Source of the DNA: Patulibacter sp. SYSU D01012
Lineage (GTDB): Bacteria > Actinomycetota > Thermoleophilia > Solirubrobacterales > Solirubrobacteraceae
DNA: 64,000 nucleotides
Direction: 5' to 3'
Assembly (NCBI RefSeq): GCF_017916475.1
Contig: NZ_JAFMTB010000002.1
Location: 1,356,660-1,420,659, forward strand
Shown here: piece after piece, positions 16,289 through 24,532 of the stretch
How the letters are laid out: the number at the start of each line of letters is the position of its first letter
Position numbering within the stretch: the first letter of the stretch is position 1
Made by a program: the position numbers and the translations under genes
The notes under the pieces: generated by a model
What the model saw: only the letters and a program-made list of their open reading frames with translations
Databases searched by the model: none
Told to the model about the DNA's origin: nothing

Positions 16289-16317
16289 AGTATACGCAGA
16301 AAATGTCTAAACGTCAC
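16289..16317 (-). promoter_or_regulatory. Promoter of the AbiE-like operon
   Basis: Read on the minus strand, GTGACG (16317-16312) and TATACT (16294-16289) are separated by exactly 17 bases, close to the sigma-70 consensus. AGACA...TGTC flanks the -10 region as an inverted repeat and could be an autoregulatory operator. The A+T-rich spacer stands out from its surroundings. Confidence 0.6.
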
Positions 16318-16558
16318 GACTTGCACGGCTGAGCAACTCGTGCGGTTAAGACAGGAGCCGCGGCCGCGCCAGCGGCTCGGCCAGCCTCACGAGATCTCGG
16401 GTCGGATATCGATGTGGCCGTTCAGCGGCGCGGTGAGCATCCCCCGTGACCGCGCCCTTGCCGACGTCGCGCGCCGCGTCGCGCAGACGGACGAGGCGAC
16501 TGCGCTCGTCGTCATCGAGGCCGGGTCGACGATGCGCTCGTCGATGAGAGCAAGCAGA

Positions 16559-16588
16559 GCGTCCGCGGGCCGACCGGCCCGCGGACGC
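16559..16588 (-). terminator. Terminator after the metallopeptidase gene
   Basis: GCGTCCGCGGGCC (16559-16571) pairs perfectly with GGCCCGCGGACGC (16576-16588) around a four-base loop, just after the stop at 16597. No U-run follows, as is often the case in very G+C-rich actinobacteria. Confidence 0.65.
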
Positions 16589-16596
16589 CAGCAGGC

Positions 16597-19500
16597 TCAG
16601 GCGCCGCGGCCGCGGCTGACCCGCACCGTCTTCGCGACGGTCTTCCCGCCCTTGACCGCCACGGTCGTCCGCACCGACAGGGTGCGGCCGCCGGCCAGGG
16701 TGCGGCGGGCGCGCGCGGTCAGACGGACGGTCACCGACGTGGTGCCCGGTCGGGCGGACCGGAACGTCGCCGTGCCGACGGTGACCGTGCGCCCGCCGAT
16801 CCGGGCGCGCAGGCGGACGGTGCCCGAACAGCGGGCCGTGCCCGTGGCGCGGCAGCGGAAGGCCACGCGCACCCGCCCGGTGCGGCTGGCCGTGATCCGG
16901 CGCGCCAGGCCGGTCAGGCTGACCGCGGGTCGCGGCGCCACCGGCGCCTGCTTCACCGGCGGGGGCAGCGTCGGCGTGGCCGGGATCGTCGGCGTGCTCG
17001 GCGGCGCGGGCGTCGTCGTCTCGCCCGTGCCCGTGCCCGCGACCGGCGGGTCGGTGATCGTCAGGTCGGCGTGGGACAGGTCGAAGAAGACCCCGCCCAC
17101 CGCCTCGACCTTCAGCCGCGCCGTCGTGGTGCGCACGTCGGCCGGCAGCGTCACGGTGGCGGTGCCGTCGTTCGGCGTCCGCTCGGCCAGCACCGTGGGG
17201 AACGTGCGGCCCCCGTCGGTCGACAGGCTGATCCGCACGTCGCGCACGTTCACGCGCGCGCCGTCGGTGCCCGCGACGTCCCAGGCCACCGGCAGGCCCG
17301 AGCCGGCCGCCGCGGACGACGGGGTGGCCTGCGACGTCACGCGGAACGGGCCCGCGGTCCGGTCGATCCGCACCTCGGTGTCCGCCCAGGACACGCCCCC
17401 GCCGCCGGTCCGGGCGTCACGCGCGGTCAGGCGGAAGTGCATCCGGGGATCGGACCCGATCCGCCCCACGTAGTCCGCCGTCGGCAGGAACTCCGAGAAG
17501 CAGTCGACGATCGCGACCGGCACGGGATCGGTCTTGCCGCCCGTCGCCGTCGTCTCCGGGCACGTCCCGGTCGCGGCGTTCGTGGTGCCGGACGCGATCT
17601 GCTCCAGGTCCGGGAACGTGCGCGTGGGCTCCGCGCCCGCCCGGTTCTGGCCCGGCGACGGCGACTCGAGGGTGCCCTCGGGCGTCACGTCGGCGCGCCG
17701 GGAGAACATGCGGAAGAGCGGGCCGGTGGTCTTGACGTTGTTCAGCAGCGCCGTGCCGCCGGCCGCGCTGGCGTCGTTCTGCTCCCACGTGTACGTGAGC
17801 GCGTCGCCGTCCGGGTCCTCGCCCGCGCCGGTCAGCGTGAACGGCGTGCGGACCGGCAGCCAGACCGACGCCGGGGCCGTCACCGACGGCGCCCGGTTCG
17901 TCGTGCGGGTCGCGAGGCCGCCGTTCGTCTGCGCTCCGCCGTGGACGGTCTCCCCCGCGAAGCCGCTGACGTCCCCGGTCACGGGCTCGACCTGGATCGT
18001 CGGCCGGTCGCCGGTCCCGCGGAACGCGACGGTGAAGCCCTCGGGCCCGAAGGCGGGCGGGTCGACCGTCCCGACCTCGAGCGACGGCACCACCCCGAAC
18101 GGCGTCACGTCGACGTCGACGCCGACCGCGGCCAGGCGCGCCTCGACGGTGGCGGCGGACAGGTCCTCCGCGGCGATCGGCGCGGTCGGACGGCCGTCGT
18201 AGCGCAGGCGGAACGCCGTGCCGGGCGCCACGCCCCGGAGCGACACGGTCTGCACCTCGGGCAGCGGATCCCGCGCGGAGGCCGCGTACGCCGAGATCTC
18301 GGCGATCGACCGCTGGGAGAAGTACGGGTCGGAGTGCGGCTGCAGGTTGTCGGCCGCGCAGATGCCCGCGTACGCCATGACCGAGCTGCCGGAGCCCGGC
18401 TCGACCGAGGTGCCGGGCGCGCCGGGGCCCTCCGTGCCGGGATCGTCGTTGCGGTTACCGGTCGAGCAGTTGAGCTGGGTGCCGGCGAACGTGTGGTTGC
18501 CGCTGAACTGGTGACCCATCTCGTGGGCGACGTAGTCGACGGCGTAGAAGTCACCCGTCGGCGTCGGGATGCCGGTGCAGCCGATCGACTTCAGGTCGGA
18601 TCCGACGGCGTAGAGCGCCGCGACGCCGCCGCCCGACAGCCCCAGCGCGATGTGGCCGAGGTCGAACTCCTCGTCGCGCATGAGCTGCGGGACGGCGACG
18701 GCGTTGCGCTCGAGCACGGTGCCGCAGTCGACGTCCTGGTCCGGATCCTCGAGCGGGTAGCACGGGGCGCTGCCGCACGGCCCGTCGGGGCCGTACATCT
18801 CGGCGTCCGAGTCGAGGTTGAGCGCGTCGCCGCTCTGGTCCTGGCCGGCCCCGGGGCCCACGTCCACCGCGCGGTTGGCGAGCACCAGCCGGATGGCGAG
18901 GTCGTCGTTGTAGACCTGGTTGACGCGGTTCATCAGGACGGCCTTCGCGTCCAGGACGTTCTCCGCGCCGAAGTAGCGCGCGTAGCTGGGGTCGCTCACG
19001 AGCGCGACGCGGTAGCTGCGCTGCGTGACGGCGCCCCCCGGAGCGGCGAGCGCCCCGGCGACGCTCGGCAGCTCCGGCAGCCCGGCGCGCAGGACGTCCT
19101 CGTCGGGCTCGGTGAGCGGGCCGTGCGGGTTCGGGCCGAGGTCCTCGCGGCGGTACGCGACGTACAGCGCGCGGCTCCCGCGGTAGTAGGGGTCGACGTA
19201 CCAGGCCCCGGACGGGCCGACGACCGACGCGTGCAGGCCCAGGCGGGTCAGGCTCAGGCGCACGGAGGTGCGCGGATCGTCCGTCGCCACGCCGGCGTAC
19301 GTCGCGATCTCGGGGTGCGCGCGGGAGAGCTCGTCGTCCAGGACCGGGGCCTGCTGGACCGCGAAGCGCCGGTCGCGCCCGTCGGGACCGGGGACGGTGA
19401 CGGTGAGCGCGTCGCCGCCGCGCCGGGCGGTGGGCCGGGCCGGCGGGGCCTCGTCGAGGACGGCCTGCAGCGCGGGCTGGTCGACGGTGAAGGCGTGGAA

Positions 19501-19677
19501 GCGCCGCGGGTCGACCTCGCGGGCGTGGCCGGCGCGCTGCGCGGGCGGCGTGCCGGGGACGGCGGTGTAGGCGTCGGCCGAGCGGGCTGCGGGGCCGGCG
19601 GCGGACGCGGTGGTCGGGACGGCGGCGGCCAGCGCGCAGCCGAACACGACGGCGAGCGCGCGGGGTGATGGTCTCAT
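16597..19677 (-). CDS. Secreted reprolysin-type zinc metallopeptidase
   Basis: The 1026-residue protein starts with a signal peptide (MRPSPRALAVVFGCALAAAV...). A propeptide-like region follows, then a metzincin catalytic domain with HEMGHQFSGNH (H385, E386, H389, H395), the HExxHxxGxxH zinc site of M12-type peptidases. Several beta-sandwich regions follow. A Thr/Pro linker (about 890-915) leads to a basic Thr/Val/Arg-rich C-terminal module with paired Cys residues. The enzyme is predicted to degrade extracellular proteins. A strong hairpin follows the stop. The C-terminal module resembles that of the S15-type peptidase at 24,533-26,995. Confidence 0.88.
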   Translation of the reverse strand: MRPSPRALAVVFGCALAAAVPTTASAAGPAARSADAYTAVPGTPPAQRAGHAREVDPRRFHAFTVDQPALQAVLDEAPPARPTARRGGDALTVTVPGPDGRDRRFAVQQAPVLDDELSRAHPEIATYAGVATDDPRTSVRLSLTRLGLHASVVGPSGAWYVDPYYRGSRALYVAYRREDLGPNPHGPLTEPDEDVLRAGLPELPSVAGALAAPGGAVTQRSYRVALVSDPSYARYFGAENVLDAKAVLMNRVNQVYNDDLAIRLVLANRAVDVGPGAGQDQSGDALNLDSDAEMYGPDGPCGSAPCYPLEDPDQDVDCGTVLERNAVAVPQLMRDEEFDLGHIALGLSGGGVAALYAVGSDLKSIGCTGIPTPTGDFYAVDYVAHEMGHQFSGNHTFAGTQLNCSTGNRNDDPGTEGPGAPGTSVEPGSGSSVMAYAGICAADNLQPHSDPYFSQRSIAEISAYAASARDPLPEVQTVSLRGVAPGTAFRLRYDGRPTAPIAAEDLSAATVEARLAAVGVDVDVTPFGVVPSLEVGTVDPPAFGPEGFTVAFRGTGDRPTIQVEPVTGDVSGFAGETVHGGAQTNGGLATRTTNRAPSVTAPASVWLPVRTPFTLTGAGEDPDGDALTYTWEQNDASAAGGTALLNNVKTTGPLFRMFSRRADVTPEGTLESPSPGQNRAGAEPTRTFPDLEQIASGTTNAATGTCPETTATGGKTDPVPVAIVDCFSEFLPTADYVGRIGSDPRMHFRLTARDARTGGGGVSWADTEVRIDRTAGPFRVTSQATPSSAAAGSGLPVAWDVAGTDGARVNVRDVRISLSTDGGRTFPTVLAERTPNDGTATVTLPADVRTTTARLKVEAVGGVFFDLSHADLTITDPPVAGTGTGETTTPAPPSTPTIPATPTLPPPVKQAPVAPRPAVSLTGLARRITASRTGRVRVAFRCRATGTARCSGTVRLRARIGGRTVTVGTATFRSARPGTTSVTVRLTARARRTLAGGRTLSVRTTVAVKGGKTVAKTVRVSRGRGA

Positions 19678-19911
19678 GGGGGTCCTTCGGGTGAGGGAAG
19701 CGCCGGCCGGGACGCCGGCGACCGGGCCAGCCTACGGCCCCGCCGGGCGCCCGTGGCCCTCCCGACGGCCAAGCGCCGGCCCGGACGTTCGGCCGACCGT
19801 CGAGCCGCGGCGGGGCCGGCGTCTGGCCGCACGGTCGAGCGTTCCGGCGCCCGGCGATTTGCAACGCCCCGAAGGCTGTGAAACCCACCGGGCCCGCCGA
19901 TGACGGGAGCG

Positions 19912-20136
19912 ATGGACCACGGACGCGAGCGAGCGGAGTTCTACGGCGGCGGGCCTGCCGACGGCGCGCGACGGCCCGTCCCGACCGGACGGGCCTACGT
20001 GGTGCTGCTCGAGACCCTGCGACCACTCGTCGGCCCCGACGACGAGTACCCGGCGCACCTGTACTCGCGCCAGTCCGACGGCCGCTACCGCTACGTGGGG
20101 CCGGTGCCGGGCGAGCGCCGCTCGCCGACCGTCTGA
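19912..20136 (+). CDS. Hypothetical small protein
   Basis: The ATG at 19912 follows GGGAG and is preferred over one at 19900. The 74-residue product is polar, with a central RAYVVLLETLRPLVG segment and a Tyr-rich stretch (EYPAHLYSRQSDGRYRYVGP), then a short basic tail. It reads divergently from the metallopeptidase gene. No family is recognised. Composition is natural for a coding frame, but the gene is short, so confidence is moderate. Confidence 0.45.
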   Translation: MDHGRERAEFYGGGPADGARRPVPTGRAYVVLLETLRPLVGPDDEYPAHLYSRQSDGRYRYVGPVPGERRSPTV

Positions 20137-20259
20137 CCGGCGCCACGACGACGCCGTGGCCGGCGGCGGCGGGGGTCGGCGGCGGGCGTCGGCGGCGGAT
20201 CCGCCCGGCGCGATGCCGACGCCCGACGCCCGACGGGCACGACGCCCCGGGCGCCGCCC

Positions 20260-20766
20260 CTACGCCGCCCGCGGGACGAGCTCGAGCGCCTCGCGCCGCA
20301 TCACCTCGCTGCCGCGGCGCTCGCACAGCGGGCACACGTAGTGGACGAGGTACCAGCGCGCCGCCCCCTCCTCGTCCGGCTCGAGCGCCCGCAGGCAGCT
20401 CGGCCAGGCCGGGACCGGGCCGGCGTGGTGCTCGCAGCGCAGCGTCACCGGCCAGTGCCCGCGCTGCATCGAGCGCGCCCACAGCCCCGGCCCGGCGTCG
20501 GGATCGCGCCCCATGCGGCCGGTCATCAGGTCGTAGTGCGCGCCGAACGTCGCCGCGACCGGCAGCCAGTCCAGCTCGGCGCTCGACATCAGCGCGCCGT
20601 GCTCGTCGCCGCACGCGCAGCGGTACGTGACCAGGTGCGCGGGCGGCGCGGCGGGGCCGGGCAGCCGCCGCACCCGGCGGAAGGCGCTCAGCCGCAGCAC
20701 CTGAGGATCGCCGGAGGCGCCGCAGGTCGCGTCCCATCCCCCGGCCAGTGCGTCGAACGTGTGCAT
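20260..20766 (-). CDS. Hypothetical Cys-rich protein
   Basis: I chose the ATG at 20766 (168 residues), which begins MHTFDALAGGWD. The protein contains spaced Cys/His groups, YRCACGDEHG, LRCEHH and YVCPLCERRG, which look like zinc-binding knuckles. The sequence is soluble and without a signal peptide. It lies downstream of the permease gene with a gap of about 130 bases, on the same strand. No family is recognised. A structural zinc-binding domain is the only supported statement. Confidence 0.55.
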   Translation of the reverse strand: MHTFDALAGGWDATCGASGDPQVLRLSAFRRVRRLPGPAAPPAHLVTYRCACGDEHGALMSSAELDWLPVAATFGAHYDLMTGRMGRDPDAGPGLWARSMQRGHWPVTLRCEHHAGPVPAWPSCLRALEPDEEGAARWYLVHYVCPLCERRGSEVMRREALELVPRAA

Positions 20767-20898
20767 GACCCAGGATATGCGCCGCACGGGGCGCCGGGGG
20801 ACGGGCTGCGCGTACGAGCTACGCGGCCCGGCGCTGGACGCCGGGCCATGGCGTCCAGCGGCCCGTCCGCCGCGCGTCGGCGCGGCGGACGGTCGGCG

Positions 20899-22356
20899 TC
20901 AGGCCGCGGCGGGGGCGGGGCCAGCGCCGGGCGTCGCGGCCGGGTCGTCCTCCAGCCCCTCCTCGTCGCCCGTGTACATCGCCGGCGGCTTGCGGGTGAA
21001 GCCCCGGGTGAGGAACAGCAGCCACAGCAGGCCGACGACGAGCCACAGGCCGCCGATCAGGAACGTCTTGCCGGACAGGTTGGTCCACAGCCAGATCGTC
21101 ACCGCGAAGCCGACGACCGGGATGGCGCCGAAGCGCAGCAGGTCGGCGCCCGACCGGCGCCCGCCGTCGATGAGGTAGTGCTTCGTCACCGACAGGTTCA
21201 CGAACGAGAACGCCAGCAGCGCGCCGAACGAGATGATCGACGAGACGGTCGCCAGGCTCAGGACGAGCGCGAGGAAGCCGGCGGCGCCGACGACCAGGTT
21301 CGCCGTCACGGGCGTGCGGTAGCGGTGGTGCAGGCGCCCGAAGACGGGGCGCGGCAGGCTGCCGTCGCGGCCCATCGCGAAGAGGACGCGCGACACGCTC
21401 GCCTGCGCGGCCATCGCGCACGCGAACGCGCCGGCGACGTACGTGGCGGTGAAGAACGAGTTGAGCAGGTCGCCGCCCGTCGCCTTCATCACGTCGGTGG
21501 ACGCGACGTCGGCGTGGTCCGCGAAGGACTGGTAGTCCGGGAAGACGAGGTGGCCGGCGTAGGACTGCAGCACGTACACGCCGCCGCCGACGAACGTGCA
21601 GAGCATGATCGCCCGCGGGATCAGCCTGCGCGGGTCGCGGGTCTCCTCCGAGAGCGTCGACACCGCGTCGAAGCCCAGGAACGACAGCGCCAGGACGGCG
21701 GCGCCGGCGAACACGGCGCCCGAGTCCATGCCGGACTCGAAGAACGGCGCGGTGAACGACTTGACCTCGACGTCGCCGGTGATCTTGCCGATGACGAGCG
21801 CCACGAAGACGACGATGAAGATCAGCTGCGCGACGACGAAGACGAGGTTCATGTTCGCCAGCAGCCGGACGCCGAGGATGTTCAGACCGGTGCAGAGCAC
21901 GATGGCCGCGACGATCCAGATCTCCTGGGGCACGCCCGGGAAGTAGTCCGTCATGTACAGGCCGATGACGAGGTAGTTGATCATCGGCAGGAACACGTAG
22001 TCCAGCAGCAGGCCCCAGCCGACCATGAAGCCGATGCCGCGCCCGAACGCCGAGGACGCGTAGGTGTACGCGGAGCCGGCCGTCGGCCGCGCCTCGACCA
22101 TGCGCCCGTAGGAGTAGGCCGTCAGCAGCATCGCGACGATCGTCACGACGTACGCCGCCGGCAGGTGCCCGTTCGTCTGGTCGGTGACGACGCCGTACGT
22201 CGTCCAGACGGTCAGGGGCACCATGTAGGCGAGCCCGAAGAAGACCAGGGCGGGCAGCCCGAGGACGCGCTTGAACTGCGGTCCTTCTTGATCGCTGGCG
22301 GTGGGCGCGGCGGCGCTCGCGCCTGCGCCCGGGGTGGTACCGACGGTGGTGCTCAA
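20899..22356 (-). CDS. APC-family amino acid/polyamine permease
   Basis: This is a 485-residue membrane protein with about 12 hydrophobic spans. It is typical of amino acid-polyamine-organocation transporters close to putrescine importers: FKRVLGLPALVFFGLAYMVP at the first span, and FLGFDAVSTLSEETRDPRR in the middle. The start is a TTG at 22356 with a good GGAGGAG site about ten bases upstream. The C-terminal tail is cytoplasmic, acidic and Pro/Ala-rich. It lies 69 bases downstream of the beta-lactamase-like hydrolase gene on the same strand and may share its transcript. The substrate cannot be told from sequence. Confidence 0.85.
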   Translation of the reverse strand: MSTTVGTTPGAGASAAAPTASDQEGPQFKRVLGLPALVFFGLAYMVPLTVWTTYGVVTDQTNGHLPAAYVVTIVAMLLTAYSYGRMVEARPTAGSAYTYASSAFGRGIGFMVGWGLLLDYVFLPMINYLVIGLYMTDYFPGVPQEIWIVAAIVLCTGLNILGVRLLANMNLVFVVAQLIFIVVFVALVIGKITGDVEVKSFTAPFFESGMDSGAVFAGAAVLALSFLGFDAVSTLSEETRDPRRLIPRAIMLCTFVGGGVYVLQSYAGHLVFPDYQSFADHADVASTDVMKATGGDLLNSFFTATYVAGAFACAMAAQASVSRVLFAMGRDGSLPRPVFGRLHHRYRTPVTANLVVGAAGFLALVLSLATVSSIISFGALLAFSFVNLSVTKHYLIDGGRRSGADLLRFGAIPVVGFAVTIWLWTNLSGKTFLIGGLWLVVGLLWLLFLTRGFTRKPPAMYTGDEEGLEDDPAATPGAGPAPAAA

Positions 22357-22425
22357 GGACGTATCTCCTCCGGAATGGGGCCGCGTGGGGCCGGCCGTCC
22401 GGGGGACGTCTCCAGGAGCGAGACG

Positions 22426-23523
22426 CTACGAGCGGCCGGTCAGTGTGTCGCAGATCTCAGAAACCATAAGGCGCTGCGCGGCGAAGGCCAAATCGTTTTC
22501 GGCCGCGGGCCACGACGAGCACGCCGCGACGACCACGCCGGCGTCCCGATCCACCGCGACCAGCTGGCCGTGGATGCCGCGGGCGACCGTTCGTCCATCG
22601 AGCGTCCACCACTGCGCGGCGTAGCCCGTCGTGCCGTCGCCGTCGGCCGGCCAGGCCCGCCGGCCCCACGCCGCGGCGTCGCCGCGGCCCAGGCCGGCGA
22701 CCCACGCCGCCGGCAGGACCCCCCGGCCGCCGTCCAGGACGAGCGCGCCGATCCGGGCGTAGTCGCGGACCGTCGCGCACAGGCCGCCGCTGGCGACCGC
22801 GACGCCCACGGGATCGACCGCCAGCTCGGCGTCGGCCTCGGCCCCCATCGGGGCCCACAGCTCGCGCGCCAGCAGGGTCGCGAGCGGGGCGCCGCCCGCC
22901 CGCTCGACGACGATCCCGAGCAGGTCGGTGTTCGGCGACGCGTACTGGAACGCGTCGCCGTGCCGGCGCCCGTCGGGGGCGGGCGGGATGGTCGCCAGGT
23001 AGTCCAGGATCGTCCGCGCGGGGGCGCCCTCGCGCGGCGGCGCCCAGCCGCAGGCGATGTCGTAGCGCCAGAACTCGACGACGTAGTCCTCGACGAAGCC
23101 GGTCGCGGCCGTCATGTCGAGCAGGTGGCGGACCGTCGCGCCGGCGTAGCCGCCGCTCGCGATCTCGGGGACCAGGTCGGCGACCGGCGCGTCGACGTCC
23201 AGGTCGCCCCGCCCGACGAGCACGCCGGCCAGCAGTCCCAGGACGGACTTCGCCACCGACTGCGACAGGTGGCGGGTGCCGGGCGTCATCCCGTTGGCGT
23301 ACCGCTCGTGGACGAGGACGCCGTCGTGGAGCACCACGAGCCCGTCGAGGTCGGGCGGGCTGGCGAGCGCGTCGAGCGCGGCGACCGGCCGCACCGGCCA
23401 GGCCCCCGGGGCGTCTCCCGTGGGCACCGGCACCGTCGGCACGACCTCGCCGACGTGCTGGTAGCTCCAGCGGTTCCACGGCCCGATCTGCCAGCTCTCC
23501 AGGGGTGCGCGCTCGTCCGGCAT
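22426..23523 (-). CDS. Beta-lactamase-fold serine hydrolase
   Basis: The 365-residue protein belongs to the class C beta-lactamase/esterase family. The catalytic Ser89-x-x-Lys92 lies in LSQSVAKSVLGLL, and FQYASPNTDLLG supplies the Tyr/Asn motif region. No signal peptide is seen, so it is probably cytoplasmic. Members hydrolyse esters, amides or peptides, and the substrate is unknown here. It lies between the cytidylate-kinase-like gene and the permease on the same strand with short gaps, a possible operon without an obvious shared pathway. Confidence 0.8.
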   Translation of the reverse strand: MPDERAPLESWQIGPWNRWSYQHVGEVVPTVPVPTGDAPGAWPVRPVAALDALASPPDLDGLVVLHDGVLVHERYANGMTPGTRHLSQSVAKSVLGLLAGVLVGRGDLDVDAPVADLVPEIASGGYAGATVRHLLDMTAATGFVEDYVVEFWRYDIACGWAPPREGAPARTILDYLATIPPAPDGRRHGDAFQYASPNTDLLGIVVERAGGAPLATLLARELWAPMGAEADAELAVDPVGVAVASGGLCATVRDYARIGALVLDGGRGVLPAAWVAGLGRGDAAAWGRRAWPADGDGTTGYAAQWWTLDGRTVARGIHGQLVAVDRDAGVVVAACSSWPAAENDLAFAAQRLMVSEICDTLTGRS

Positions 23524-23575
23524 CCGCGCATCGTAGGGCCGGACCGGCGCGGGCCGGTGCGCCCGTGGGCGCTCC

Positions 23576-24232
23576 TCAGGTGGCGGCGGCGAGCGCCTCA
23601 GCGTGCAGCGCCTTCGCCGCCTGCACGATCATCGCCACGCACACCTCGACGTCGATCGCCGTCGAGTCAAGCATCAGGTGGTACAGCGACGCGTCCTTCG
23701 CGTCCGCGCCGTAGAACTGCCGCAGGTACTGCTCGCGGGCGCGGTCCGTCTGCTCGAGACGGCGCTCGGCGGTGGCGCGGTCGACGCCCTCGATGGCCAT
23801 CGCCTGCCGGACGCGCCGGTCCGCGGGGCCGCCGAGCCGCACGTGGAGCGTGCCGGGCCGGTCCTTCAGCACCACCTGGCCGGCGCGGCCCAGGACGACG
23901 CCCCCGCCCGCCGCGATCCGCTCGCGGATCACGTGCTCGGTGGCGTCGGCGACCGTCAGCTGGCTCAGGTCGACGTGCATCGGCGTGCCGACGACGGCCG
24001 GCCCCAGGCTGGCGAACGAGTGCAGCAGCCGGTCGAGGGCGTGCGGCGGGCACTCGTCCTGCTCGAGCGCGTCCTCGAGCGGCATCGACAGCCGCTCGGC
24101 CACGCCGGTCGGGATCGCGCGGTCCAGGAACGGCACGCCGAGCGCCTCGGCCACGCGGGGGCCGATGACGCTGCCGCCCGCGCCGTACGGCGCGGAGACG
24201 GTGACGACGGTGGGGGGCGACGTCGTGCTCAT
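23576..24232 (-). CDS. Cytidylate kinase-like protein
   Basis: This 218-residue protein has a P-loop-like start VTVSAPYGAGGSVIGPRVAEALG and then FLDRAI. These are typical of the cytidylate-kinase-2/AAA_26-like family found beside signalling and transport genes, rather than of true Cmk. The glycine-rich loop reads APYGAGGS and lacks the canonical GKT/S lysine, as in this family. GVVLGRAGQVVLKD and RRLEQTDRAREQYLRQFYG match the nucleoside-kinase core. It is first in a possible three-gene run (kinase-like, hydrolase, permease). The substrate is unknown. Confidence 0.7.
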   Translation of the reverse strand: MSTTSPPTVVTVSAPYGAGGSVIGPRVAEALGVPFLDRAIPTGVAERLSMPLEDALEQDECPPHALDRLLHSFASLGPAVVGTPMHVDLSQLTVADATEHVIRERIAAGGGVVLGRAGQVVLKDRPGTLHVRLGGPADRRVRQAMAIEGVDRATAERRLEQTDRAREQYLRQFYGADAKDASLYHLMLDSTAIDVEVCVAMIVQAAKALHAEALAAAT

Positions 24233-24532
24233 GCGCGAACGCTACCCGCGGGGCGGGCGGGGAGCAACGGCGGCGCCGGCCTCGCCGACGACGTCGGCCC
24301 GCGCCCCGCCGCACCGCGCCGAGGTGGGGCAGAGCGTCCCGAAACACGCCTGTTCATCGCGGAGTCCGACCCGCCGGGGGCGCGGATCAGGCCGCGGGAC
24401 GGACGAACGGTCGACGCCCACGCAACGTTTCCCGCAGCGGCTCTGAATCGGCCTAGGATGCGCCGTCGCCTTCCGCGCGACGCCCCGTCGGCGACCCTCA
24501 CCGGCGGCACCCCTGGGACAGAGGAGAGCAGG
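24233..24532. other. Divergent intergenic region, about 300 bases
   Basis: This region separates the divergent kinase-like and secreted peptidase genes and must hold both promoters. TAGGAT at 24454-24459 is a possible -10 for the rightward gene, without a clear -35. I see no gene or repeat here. Confidence 0.35.

Noticed and set aside
16412..16560. Short plus-strand frame starting MWPFSGAVSIPRDRALADV
   Set aside because: It looks protein-like for about 40 residues but runs into the terminator hairpin and the antisense of the metallopeptidase gene. No homologue recognised.
20341..24168. 1275-codon plus-strand frame opposite the permease and hydrolase genes
   Set aside because: Composition is Arg/Ala/Gly/Asp-rich with no domain pattern, while the minus strand holds three recognisable proteins.
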